From NCBI GenBank assembly GCA_047631555.1, contig JBLHZY010000001.1, positions 1,302,001 to 1,366,000 of the forward strand: a DNA stretch of 64,000 nucleotides. Reading direction: 5' to 3'. This DNA comes from JBLHZY01 sp047631555. GTDB taxonomy: Bacteria; Pseudomonadota; Alphaproteobacteria; Rhodobacterales; Rhodobacteraceae. The notes below the pieces were generated by a model. That model had not been told where the DNA came from, made no database searches, and worked only from the letters and a program-made list of their open reading frames with translations. Positions 1-7,552 of the stretch are shown in pieces. Every line of letters starts with the position of its first letter. Position 1 is the first letter of the stretch. The translations under genes were made by a program, and so were the position numbers.

Positions 1-522
1 CATATGCAGGATCGCTTCCGCTTTTGGCAGAACAAATTGCCGCTCTATAATCAGCGGCTTTCCAATCTTTCGGCCGCCATTGTGCGCCCGCAGCTTGCCG
101 AGGTTCCGCGCCGGGTTCGCGATGGGCGGGCCAATCATGATTACGTCGCGGGCCTTTTGAATGCGAGCGATCACCTAAGCGTTCCTGATCCTTTGGGCCC
201 AGAAGAACGCGCCCCAGACTCGATCCAATTCAACCTTGTGGATTTCTCCGAGAGCGAGGCGCAAGCCTTTGCAAATGCTGCGAAATCTCGTGGTGTGTCG
301 GTTCAGATTTTCGGCCTGTCCCAAGACAATGCCCGCGCCTTTTGGAACTGGCAATTCTTGGGCGAGACACCGGATTTGCCCAAGACCCGCGCCATGTTGA
401 TGAAGGCCTGCGACACGCGCTTGCCTGCCCGCCTCAAAAAGCCAGACTTGGATTTTGTCGCCGCCGCGCTGGTGAATGCCGCAGAGGATGTAAAGGGCGC
501 AAAGGCCGCCTACGGCACCTAA
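1..522 (+). CDS. DegT/DnrJ/EryC1/StrS-family aminotransferase, C-terminal part
   Basis: This is the 3' end of a PLP-dependent sugar-aminotransferase-type protein. The reading frame is already open at base 1, so the N-terminal part, including the lysine that binds PLP, lies outside the window. The visible part has the family-type segment YNQRLSNLSAAI, which corresponds to the N-Y-R-(M/L)-S-(D/N)-L-x-A-A motif that follows the PLP domain, and then the small C-terminal domain. The ATG at base 4 is probably internal. Substrate cannot be told from this part. Its stop codon is interlocked with that of the convergent LysR gene. Confidence 0.7.
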   Translation, partial: HMQDRFRFWQNKLPLYNQRLSNLSAAIVRPQLAEVPRRVRDGRANHDYVAGLLNASDHLSVPDPLGPEERAPDSIQFNLVDFSESEAQAFANAAKSRGVSVQIFGLSQDNARAFWNWQFLGETPDLPKTRAMLMKACDTRLPARLKKPDLDFVAAALVNAAEDVKGAKAAYGT

Positions 523-1478
523 AGAACGCGCAAATTCTCAGCCAAAAACGGATGGCGCGCGATTACGGGCGCCACGATGAGATCGCTTAAAAGCGGGCGC
601 AATCGCTGTGCCACCTGCCCCGGCATTGCCCCCAAAACGCCCTTACGCGCCGAAAGAGAAATCGTGCGCGTTAGCGGCGCAAAGGGCAGCGGGGTCACAT
701 CCACATCATCCAGAAAACGCCGCGCGTGCATCACGCCAAGCGGGGTTAGGATCGTCCAACCCGCGCCGCCCGCAACCATGGCCATGATCGCATGATAGCT
801 ATCCAGCTCAAAGCGGTGCGAGAGGGTTAGATTTTGGCGCGCGAGGTGATCGGCAATCAGGCGGCCCATATGATGGCGCGAGGTGTATTGGATCAGCGGC
901 AGCTTTTGCAACGCAGCAAGTGCGTCGCCCGTAATCGCCCCGCGCGGTGCTGCGGCAACGAAGGGCTCGCTCAGCAGCGGATGGACCTCCATCCATTCCG
1001 CCGGCGCGCCCATATCAGCCGCCACAACCACATCCAAAGCCCGCGTATCAAGCAGATCAAGCAGGCGATGCGAGGGGCCGGTTTCGAGCAAAAACTGCGT
1101 CTGATCCAAATCGCCCGCCATCTCGGAGAGCAAATGCGGGGTCACATCCGCATCGAAATCCTCAATCATCCCAAGGCGCAGCTGGGTGAGCGCGGTGATA
1201 TCAACAGTCGATAATTCGGCGCGGGCTTGGGCCGCCTCATTGAGGATCACTTGGGCGCGGCGGCGCATGATTTGGCCGGCGGGGGTAAGCGTTACCGGGC
1301 GCTCGCGCCGATTGAGCAGCACAGCGCCAAGCGCCGTTTCAAGATTTGAAAGCTGTTGAGAAACGGCCGACGGGCTCGCGCCAAGGCGGCGGGCGGCGGC
1401 CGAGATGGATTGCTCATCCGCCGTCGCCATGAAAACTTCGATCCCCCAAAGGGTGATCCGTCCTGTCGCCTCGACCAT
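519..1478 (-). CDS. LysR-family transcriptional regulator
   Basis: A 319-residue LysR-type regulator. The winged helix-turn-helix is near residues 10-65 (SISAAARRLGASPSAVSQQL is the recognition region) and is followed by a periplasmic-binding-like effector domain. The length is normal for the family. A GAGGGG ribosome-binding site lies 7 bases before the ATG at 1478. LysR proteins usually control a divergent neighbour, but upstream of this one lies the phaR gene on the same strand, so the target is unclear. The downstream gene is convergent and the stops overlap by 4 bp (CTAA). Confidence 0.85.
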   Translation of the reverse strand: MVEATGRITLWGIEVFMATADEQSISAAARRLGASPSAVSQQLSNLETALGAVLLNRRERPVTLTPAGQIMRRRAQVILNEAAQARAELSTVDITALTQLRLGMIEDFDADVTPHLLSEMAGDLDQTQFLLETGPSHRLLDLLDTRALDVVVAADMGAPAEWMEVHPLLSEPFVAAAPRGAITGDALAALQKLPLIQYTSRHHMGRLIADHLARQNLTLSHRFELDSYHAIMAMVAGGAGWTILTPLGVMHARRFLDDVDVTPLPFAPLTRTISLSARKGVLGAMPGQVAQRLRPLLSDLIVAPVIARHPFLAENLRVL

Positions 1479-1543
1479 CGCAGGCCCCTCTTGAAAATGG
1501 CAACGGCGCCCAGATTGAGCGCCGTAACCCCTTGTTTTCTAAC

Positions 1544-2125
1544 CTATTGCCCGAATTTCGAGAGCTTGGCTTGAAGATCAGCCAACTGCTGCTTGATCTC
1601 CTCGAGATCCTCGCCGCCCTTCGGGGCCGCGGCTGCTTCTGGCTCTTTTGGCTCAGGCGCTTCCTCTTCTCTGACAGGCGCGCTCCAGCTTGCGGGCATC
1701 TGACCCGTCAACGCCTTGAGAAACGCTTCTTGCTGCGCTTGCATTGCGTCAAATCCGGGAACACCCGCCAGCGGCTTGGTGATCTTTTCCATCATCGAGC
1801 TTTGCCCATCGCGCAGCATATCAAAGGACATCGAAAGGAACTGCGGCACAACCGATTGCACCTCGGTGGTATAGCTGCGCACCAAATCGGTGAGCACCCC
1901 GAGCGGCAAAACGCTTTCGCCTTTGCTCTCATGTTCTGCAATGATTTGAAGTAGATACTGGCGCGTGAGATCATCGCCAGATTTGAGATCCACAATCTGA
2001 ACCTCACGCCCTGCGCGAATGAAAACCGCGATGTCTTCCAATGTCACGTAATCGCTCGTCTCTGTGTTGTAGAGACGTCGGCTCGCGTAACGTTTGATTA
2101 GCAATGGTGAGCTCTTGTCGGCCAC
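1544..2125 (-). CDS. phaR: PHA synthesis regulator PhaR
   Basis: Repressor that senses polyhydroxyalkanoate granules and controls phasin and PHA synthesis. The protein has the N-terminal PHB/PHA accumulation regulator DNA-binding domain (LIKRYASRRLYNTE at about residues 7-20) and a second PHB-accumulation domain to about residue 120. The C-terminal tail is Glu/Ala/Pro-rich with a short coiled coil (EEIKQQLADLQAKL). I chose the GTG at 2125 because it has a strong GGGGAGGTAG site just upstream. A longer frame starting at 2179 would have to run through the phaP terminator. It is the last gene of the phaC-phaP-phaR series. A TGC-rich box before it suggests autoregulation. Confidence 0.92.
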   Translation of the reverse strand: MADKSSPLLIKRYASRRLYNTETSDYVTLEDIAVFIRAGREVQIVDLKSGDDLTRQYLLQIIAEHESKGESVLPLGVLTDLVRSYTTEVQSVVPQFLSMSFDMLRDGQSSMMEKITKPLAGVPGFDAMQAQQEAFLKALTGQMPASWSAPVREEEAPEPKEPEAAAAPKGGEDLEEIKQQLADLQAKLSKFGQ

Positions 2126-2167
2126 GATGCTACCTCCCCTTTTTTGGCGCATGCACAAAAGGTTAGG

Positions 2168-2179
2168 GCAGTGCAGCAT
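2168..2179 (-). promoter_or_regulatory. Putative PhaR box upstream of phaR
   Basis: The plus strand reads GCAGTGCAGCAT. It shares the half-site TGCAGCAT with the phaC and phaP upstream regions. PhaR of Paracoccus and Rhodobacter relatives is known to bind TGC-rich repeats of the CTGC-N3-GCAG kind. The site partly overlaps the T-tract side of the phaP terminator, so it is less certain than the two phaP boxes. Confidence 0.4.
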
Positions 2180-2214
2180 AAAAAGAAAGAGCAGGCTTTG
2201 CGGCCTGCTCTTTC
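2178..2214 (-). terminator. Intrinsic terminator of phaP
   Basis: A perfect 12-bp stem (2185-2196 pairing with 2203-2214) closes a 6-base loop. It is followed on the minus strand by a CTTTTT-type tract. It lies 54 bases after the phaP stop and separates phaP transcription from phaR. Confidence 0.88.
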
Positions 2215-2267
2215 AATTTCACATACGCTACAGGGAGGAGAAGCGTACGATCAGGGAGGTCGTCAGC

Positions 2268-2750
2268 TTATTTCGCTGTTGCAGTCGCTTTTTTCGCAGC
2301 GGCAGTAACATCGTCAGTCGCTTTTTTCGCAGCAGCCGTTACATCGGCAGTCGCTTTCTTAACAACGGCAGTCGCGTCTTCGCTCATGTCTTTGCCAGCA
2401 GCGAGCATCAGCTCGATGGTTTCCATCTGAACTTTTTTCGCAACTTCAGCGAAAGCAGCCATTTTTTCGGAAAGTGTTTCAGCCTGAGCAGAAGCGAAAT
2501 CTGTCATCGCTTTTGTGTAATCTGTTGGCTCTTCTTTCACTTTGGTCAGGTCTTCAGCCTTCGAAAGTGTCTCTTTTGTCCACTTTGTGGAGATTTCTGT
2601 CGATTTGTCAGCTGCTTCAAGAGCAACTTTCGACAGTTTCTCGCCAAAGGACGCCGAGTTTTTGAAAGAGTCTTGGATCGAAGACATATCAACCGGGAAT
2701 GAGCCCATCATGTCTTTCATCATCTTTGTGAAATCTTCAGCAGTTTTCAT
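2268..2750 (-). CDS. phaP: Phasin, PHA granule-associated protein
   Basis: A small (160 aa) amphipathic helical protein that coats PHA granules. The N-terminal two-thirds is phasin-like (MKTAEDFTKMMKDMMGSFP start; METIELMLAAGKD near residue 110). The C-terminus is a tandem Ala/Lys/Thr repeat, with KKATADV-, KKATDDV- and KKATATAK-type units, resembling the low-complexity Ala/Lys tails of many phasins. I chose the ATG at 2750 because GGAGA lies 8 bases before it; the ATG at 2756 is too close to that site. Its own promoter lies in the gap after phaC and carries two PhaR boxes. Confidence 0.9.
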   Translation of the reverse strand: MKTAEDFTKMMKDMMGSFPVDMSSIQDSFKNSASFGEKLSKVALEAADKSTEISTKWTKETLSKAEDLTKVKEEPTDYTKAMTDFASAQAETLSEKMAAFAEVAKKVQMETIELMLAAGKDMSEDATAVVKKATADVTAAAKKATDDVTAAAKKATATAK

Positions 2751-2827
2751 TGTCATAGTCTCCGGGGTGTGGGGCACTGCCCCTGTTCTCAGCTCGGGGC
2801 CAAAACCCTTTCGCTGCATCTGCAAAC

Positions 2828-2856
2828 AATATGCATGCTGCGACGCAGCAAATCAA
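2828..2856 (-). promoter_or_regulatory. Putative phaP promoter with PhaR box in the spacer
   Basis: On the minus strand TTGATT (2851-2856) and CATATT (2828-2833) are 17 bases apart, each matching 4 of 6 consensus positions of a housekeeping promoter. The 15-bp inverted repeat TGCTGC-GAC-GCAGCA (2836-2850) sits entirely within the spacer, where bound PhaR would block RNA polymerase. The predicted transcript start is near 2821, giving a leader of about 70 bases. Confidence 0.65.
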
Positions 2857-2863
2857 GCTTTTT

Positions 2864-2874
2864 CTGCACTGCAG
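2864..2874 (-). promoter_or_regulatory. Second PhaR box upstream of phaP
   Basis: CTGC-ACT-GCAG, again CTGC-N3-GCAG. Its centre is 26 bp from the centre of the spacer box, about two and a half helical turns. It lies just upstream of the putative -35 element and ends 27 bases before the phaC stop codon region. Confidence 0.65.
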
Positions 2875-2900
2875 CATATCATCCCAGAACCCCGTGAAAT

Positions 2901-4694
2901 CTAAGCCTTTTTTCTCCCCAGAACATAGCTGCCCGGCGCCGCCTCAATCACAGGGTGAGTCGAATCACCCAAAAGGCGCGCCTCTACCTGCCCGCCAGAG
3001 CGCTTGGCCAACCAGGCTTCCCAGCGGGGCCACCATGTCCCCTCATGAAAGGTCGCGCCGGCCTGCCATTCCTCGGGGCTAAGGGTGAGATCCTTATTGG
3101 TATAGTGGCCGTATTTCTTTTTGCTCGGCGGATTAACGATCCCGGCGATATGGCCGCTTTGGGTCATCAAAAACGTCTTATTGGTGCTGCCCATCTGACG
3201 AATACCATTAAAAGAGGCCTTCCAGGCCGCGATATGATCCGTCTCGCAGGCAATCGCGCATAGCGGCGTATCGACGTCCTTAATGTCCAGTGTCTCGCCG
3301 AAAAGCTCCATCTCGCCGCGGGCAAATTTGTTCTTCTGGCAAAGGTCGCGCAGATATTGCACCGCCATTTTGCCGGGCAGATTGGTGCTATCGCCGTTCC
3401 AAAACAGCAGATCAAAGGCGGGCGGCGCCTCGCCCAGCATATAGCTTTTGATCGCGGGCGTATAAATCAGATCGTTCGAGCGCAGATAGGAAAACGTCCG
3501 CGACATATAGCTGCTCGAAAGCACCCCATCCGTGGCCACCTGCCGCTCGATCCCATCGACGAAATCATCGGTCAAAAAGACGCTAAATTCGCCCTGATCC
3601 TCAAAATCCGTCAGCGCGGTAAAAAACGTCGCCGATTTCACCGACGTATCGCCGCGCTTTTTCATCAAGGCCAAAGTCATCGCCAAAGTCGTCCCGGCAA
3701 TGCAATAGCCCACAACATTGATCTGCTTTTGCTGAGTGATTTCCTTCACCTGCGCAATCGCATCCATATAGCCTTCGGTGATATATTCCTCGATGCCGAC
3801 ATCGGCAAAGCTCGCGTCCGGATTGACCCAAGAGACGATGAAAAGCGTATAGCCCTGATCAGTGATCCATTTGATCAGGCTATTTTGCTCTTTAAGATCA
3901 AGGATATAGAACTTGTTGATCCAAGGCGGAAAGATCAGCAGCGGGGTTTTGTGTACGGTTTCGGTTGTCGGCGCGTATTGGATCAGCTCAAGCAAACGGT
4001 TGCGATAAATCACCGCCCCCTTAGAGGTCGCGATGTTCTGGCCGATATGAAAGGCGTCCGGGTCCGACAGCGTAACCAGCAATTCGCCGTTGTTGGCCTC
4101 GATATCGCGCACCAGATTTTCCAAACCATCGACAAGCGATTGCCCATCCGTCGCGGCGGCGCGCGCCAAGGCTTCCGGGTTGGTCGAGAGAAAATTCGTC
4201 GGGCTAAACATATCAACGATCTGGCGCGAGAAATAAGCAACCCGCTTGCGATCCAAGTCCTCAAGCCCCTCCAAATCCTCAACGGCCGTGCTCACCGCCT
4301 CGGCATTCATCAGATATTGCTGCTTGATGAAATTGAAATACGGATTGCTCTCCCAAACGGGATTGGCAAAGCGCGGGTCGGCCGGGGTTTCATCAACCGG
4401 CGGCTCAAGATTGCCTTTGCTCAAGCGATTTTGCGCATCCACATAATGTTTAAGCGACTTGCCCCAATAGCCGACCTGATGCTCGATGATGCGCGCCGGA
4501 TTTTGCATCAGCTCGCCAATATAGGCCTGCGCCGCGCGCATCATCAGATCCTGTCCGGGGCCCTCAAGATCGGGATTTGCGGCCTTTTTATGCGACATTG
4601 CCTCTACGAGACGCTGCGTTAGTTGCTCTATCTTAACTAAATTTGCGTTCAATGCAGCCTGATTTGGTGAGCGATCATTAGTATCTGTTGTCAT
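2901..4694 (-). CDS. phaC: Class I poly(3-hydroxyalkanoate) synthase
   Basis: Polymerises (R)-3-hydroxyacyl-CoA into PHA on the granule surface. The 597-residue length is typical of class I enzymes. The N-terminal PhaC_N domain covers about residues 60-240 and the alpha/beta-hydrolase catalytic domain follows. The lipase-like box G-Y-C-I-A-G places the nucleophile at Cys331; Asp486 (CETDHIAAW) and His515 (SGHIAG) complete the triad. The ATG at 4694 starts MTTDTNDRS. The gene is divergent from phaZ across a 184-bp gap that holds a TGC-rich element. Nothing is missing from the active site. Confidence 0.97.
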   Translation of the reverse strand: MTTDTNDRSPNQAALNANLVKIEQLTQRLVEAMSHKKAANPDLEGPGQDLMMRAAQAYIGELMQNPARIIEHQVGYWGKSLKHYVDAQNRLSKGNLEPPVDETPADPRFANPVWESNPYFNFIKQQYLMNAEAVSTAVEDLEGLEDLDRKRVAYFSRQIVDMFSPTNFLSTNPEALARAAATDGQSLVDGLENLVRDIEANNGELLVTLSDPDAFHIGQNIATSKGAVIYRNRLLELIQYAPTTETVHKTPLLIFPPWINKFYILDLKEQNSLIKWITDQGYTLFIVSWVNPDASFADVGIEEYITEGYMDAIAQVKEITQQKQINVVGYCIAGTTLAMTLALMKKRGDTSVKSATFFTALTDFEDQGEFSVFLTDDFVDGIERQVATDGVLSSSYMSRTFSYLRSNDLIYTPAIKSYMLGEAPPAFDLLFWNGDSTNLPGKMAVQYLRDLCQKNKFARGEMELFGETLDIKDVDTPLCAIACETDHIAAWKASFNGIRQMGSTNKTFLMTQSGHIAGIVNPPSKKKYGHYTNKDLTLSPEEWQAGATFHEGTWWPRWEAWLAKRSGGQVEARLLGDSTHPVIEAAPGSYVLGRKKA

Positions 4695-4716
4695 GTGATC
4701 GAATCCGTCCTACATT

Positions 4717-4730
4717 TTGCAAGTGCAGCA
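4717..4730 (-). promoter_or_regulatory. Putative PhaR element in the phaC-phaZ gap
   Basis: The plus strand reads TTGCAAGTGCAGCA, 23 bases before the phaC start. It shares TGCAGCA with the phaP and phaR sites but is not a perfect CTGC-N3-GCAG. A weak minus-strand -35 (TTGAAA) overlaps its edge. It could act on phaC, phaZ or both. Confidence 0.4.
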
Positions 4731-4878
4731 TTTTCAAGCGATGGCCAAGTTAGCCCAACGATAGCTTGTCATGCGCGATGTTAAAAGGCGGCGTTTCGCC
4801 CCAAAGAAGAAGGCGACATCTCGCCTCAAACAAAGAGCAGTGCTGGCGGGTTTTTCCCTCCAGCGTTAGGAGATCACG

Positions 4879-6177
4879 ATGCGGTTTATGGCGACATACG
4901 ATATGATGGAGACCATGCGGAATACCAACGAATGGCTTGGCGCCACCGCCAAAGCCATGGCCGCCTATCCGATGAACTCGGCCTTCCCCAACCCGATGCT
5001 CGAATATATCGGCGCATGGGGCCAAGTCGCTGAGCGCTCTTTTTCTCGCATGGCCGCCAAGCCGGATTGGGGCATCGATACGGTTGTTGGCGCCGATGGC
5101 CGCGATCATGTTGTTGATGTTGAAATCGTGCTCGAACAGCCCTTTGGCGATCTGATCGAGATGAAGGTTTCCGGGCGCGAAGAGATGAAGCGCAAGGTTT
5201 TGGTCGTGGCGCCCATGTCTGGGCACTATGCAACCCTGCTGCGCTCGACGGTGAAATCCCTGCTGCCCGATTGCGATGTCTATGTCACCGATTGGCACAA
5301 CGCGCGCGATATTCCGGTCTCTGCTGGCAAATTCGATGTCGAGGATTATACCCTCTACCTCGTTGATTTCATGAAGCATCTTGGCCCACAAACCCATGTC
5401 ATCGCCGTGTGTCAGCCCGTGCCGCTCGCCCTTGCCGCAACGGCCTACCTCGCCGAAGAAGATCCCGCGGCCCAGCCCCGCTCACTAACCCTGATCGGCG
5501 GCCCAGTTGATCCGGACGCAACGCCAACCGAAGTTACCGATTTTGGCAACCGCGTGACCATGGGCCAGCTTGAGCAATCGATGATCCAGCGCGTTGGTTT
5601 CAAATACGCAGGCGCAGGCCGCCTCGTCTATCCGGGCCTGTTGCAGCTGACATCCTTCATCTCGATGAACTCGGACAATCACTCCAAAGCCTTCTCCGAT
5701 CAGATCATGCGCGTGGCCAATGGCGAAGCCTCCGAACATGACAAACACAACAAATTCTACGATGAATATCTCGCCGTGATGGATATGACGGCCGAGTTCT
5801 ACCTCTCGACCGTTGAGCGCGTCTTCAAAAACCGCGACATCGCCAAGAACGAATTTACCGTAAACGGCAAACGCGTGGATATGGGCAAGATCACCGATGT
5901 GGCGATCAAAACCGTTGAAGGCGAGAACGATGATATCTCCGCGCCGGGCCAATGTATCGCAGCGCTTGATCTGTGTACCGGCCTGCCCGACAGCAAAAAA
6001 GCCAGCCATGTTGAGCCGGGCGCAGGCCATTACGGCATCTTCGCAGGCAAATCCTGGCGCAATAATATCCGCCCGCTCGTGCTTGATTTTATCGATGCAA
6101 ACTCCGGCCCGCGCGCTGTTGGTGGCACCGAGGCTGCGCCAAAAGCGGCGAAGGTGGATGCCAAAAAGGCCGGCTAG
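4879..6177 (+). CDS. phaZ: Intracellular PHA depolymerase
   Basis: Breaks down native intracellular PHA granules to 3-hydroxyacid monomers or oligomers. The 432-residue protein matches the PhaZ family with the N-terminal region plus PHB_depo_C domain. The nucleophile is Cys178 in the AVCQP motif, a Cys-type lipase box characteristic of this intracellular family, and the catalytic His is near GAGHYGIF at the C-terminus. There is an Ala/Lys-rich tail. GTTAGGAG precedes the ATG. It is divergent from phaC, which allows coordinated but separate control of synthesis and mobilisation. Confidence 0.95.
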   Translation: MRFMATYDMMETMRNTNEWLGATAKAMAAYPMNSAFPNPMLEYIGAWGQVAERSFSRMAAKPDWGIDTVVGADGRDHVVDVEIVLEQPFGDLIEMKVSGREEMKRKVLVVAPMSGHYATLLRSTVKSLLPDCDVYVTDWHNARDIPVSAGKFDVEDYTLYLVDFMKHLGPQTHVIAVCQPVPLALAATAYLAEEDPAAQPRSLTLIGGPVDPDATPTEVTDFGNRVTMGQLEQSMIQRVGFKYAGAGRLVYPGLLQLTSFISMNSDNHSKAFSDQIMRVANGEASEHDKHNKFYDEYLAVMDMTAEFYLSTVERVFKNRDIAKNEFTVNGKRVDMGKITDVAIKTVEGENDDISAPGQCIAALDLCTGLPDSKKASHVEPGAGHYGIFAGKSWRNNIRPLVLDFIDANSGPRAVGGTEAAPKAAKVDAKKAG

Positions 6178-6202
6178 TCAGCGGGTCAATCAGAATTGGA
6201 TC

Positions 6203-6230
6203 GGGCGGCTTTCGGGGCCGCCCTTTTCTT
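6203..6230 (+). terminator. Intrinsic terminator of phaZ
   Basis: Stem GGGCGGC (6203-6209) pairs with GCCGCCC (6217-6223), then TTTTCTTT. It lies 25 bases after the phaZ stop, before a convergent hydrolase gene. Confidence 0.85.
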
Positions 6231-6245
6231 TGGCCGCGCCCCGGA

Positions 6246-6953
6246 TCAGCGCAGCAAAAGCGGGCGATCCAGCCATTCGCGCAGGGCTTGAGTAACGGCG
6301 CTTGGGCGCTCTAACATCGGCAAATGCCCCGCCCCTTCAATGACTTGCAACTCAGCGCGCGGCATCAAGGTTGAGATAAACTCATGCCGGCGCACAGGCG
6401 TAAGCTCATCCTGCGCCCCGCAAATCAGCAGCGCCGGAACCCGCGCGCGGCGCAATGTGCCCTGCTGATCCGGGCGGCGCTGCATCGCGCGCGAATGGCG
6501 CACAAACGTATCAACGCCCTGATCAAGCGCCATCTGCTGCCACAGCGCCAAAATCTCATCTCGATCCGGCGTGTCGGCCAGATAATCCGCCCGCAGCTCG
6601 TCGCGCACCGCATCCACAAACCGCCCCGATTTCGCGCCAACAATCCGCGGTTCGCGCGCGGCGGCCATTGAGGGCGTTTCGCCCTGCGCATTGGTATCCA
6701 TCAAGGCAACCCGGGTGATCCGCTCCGGCGCGCGGCGCAGCATCTCCATCGCCACGATCCCGCCAAGCGAATGGCCCACAAGCGCAAAATTCTGCGGCAG
6801 ACCTTCAAGCGCATTGAGCGCCATCTCTTCAATGGTGGCGCCCAAAAGCGGCGCGATCGCGATGGTCCGCTCCATAGAAAGCTCTGTCAGCTGCGGCCCA
6901 AACAGGCGCGCATCGCTCAAAAAACCTGCCAAAAAGACAAGGGTCTCTGACAT
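6246..6953 (-). CDS. Alpha/beta hydrolase
   Basis: A 235-residue soluble alpha/beta hydrolase with the nucleophile elbow GHSLGG at Ser62, a likely acid in GAQDELTP near residue 180 and a histidine in GAGHLPML near residue 206. The fold is complete and short, with a small cap. Substrate is unknown; esterase, thioesterase and lactonase are all possible. It faces phaZ tail to tail, and its start is separated from the next gene by about 170 bases, so it is probably its own unit. Confidence 0.75.
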   Translation of the reverse strand: MSETLVFLAGFLSDARLFGPQLTELSMERTIAIAPLLGATIEEMALNALEGLPQNFALVGHSLGGIVAMEMLRRAPERITRVALMDTNAQGETPSMAAAREPRIVGAKSGRFVDAVRDELRADYLADTPDRDEILALWQQMALDQGVDTFVRHSRAMQRRPDQQGTLRRARVPALLICGAQDELTPVRRHEFISTLMPRAELQVIEGAGHLPMLERPSAVTQALREWLDRPLLLR

Positions 6954-7120
6954 CTAGCGCGCGCTCCCTGTTTGAATATCTGCTGCACGATACATTCGCG
7001 TATGGCCGCCGCGGGTCAAGCCTTGTTCCGCATTGCAAAGCGGATTTGTGCAACCTAGAGGCGAAAACTCGCTCTTTTCAACGCCCCAAATGTGCGAATC
7101 GTGCAAGAAGGCCTTTGCCA

Positions 7121-7552
7121 TCACGCCGCCCCATTCCATTGAAATTCGCCCAAAGGTCCCAGCGGCGAAAACGGATTATGCGCGATTTCCCAGATATGCC
7201 CGTCCGGATCGGCCAGATAGGCAATATAGCCGCCCCAAAAGACCTCATGCGGCGCGCGCAAAATCTTGGCCCCGGCGGCGCGCGCTTGCTCCGTCAAACG
7301 CTCCACTTCGCCCTTGTCCGGCACATTATGCCCAAGCGTGATCCCCGAAAACCCCGTGGCCGCCTCCTCCTCAAGCCCAATATCGGCCAAAAGCGCGGCG
7401 CGCGGATAAAGCCCGAGCGTCTGCCCGATCAAATCAAATGCGATTACCCCGTCCGGGCTGTCGACCCGTTTCCAGCCCAAAGCCTCATAAAACGCCGCCG
7501 CAACATCCATGTCGCGCACGCCAAGCGTGATCAGACTAACGCGTTGCTCCAA
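7121..7552 (-). CDS. VOC (glyoxalase/bleomycin-resistance fold) protein
   Basis: A 143-residue vicinal-oxygen-chelate protein with the paired beta-alpha-beta-beta-beta modules (SLITLGVRDMDVAAAFYEALGW at the start, ADPDGHIWEIAHNPF near the end). I accept a TTG start at 7552, inside the end of the upstream hydrolase gene, because AGGAG lies 9 bases before it. The two genes overlap by 17 bp and are probably translationally coupled. The metal ligand positions typical of glyoxalase I are not all obvious, so catalytic function is uncertain. Confidence 0.75.
   Translation of the reverse strand: MEQRVSLITLGVRDMDVAAAFYEALGWKRVDSPDGVIAFDLIGQTLGLYPRAALLADIGLEEEAATGFSGITLGHNVPDKGEVERLTEQARAAGAKILRAPHEVFWGGYIAYLADPDGHIWEIAHNPFSPLGPLGEFQWNGAA

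Noticed and set aside
3357..4622. Long open frame (421 codons) on the plus strand opposite phaC
   Set aside because: It is antisense to a well-supported PHA synthase gene, has basic low-complexity composition and no family-like motifs. Long antisense frames are expected in this GC-rich DNA.
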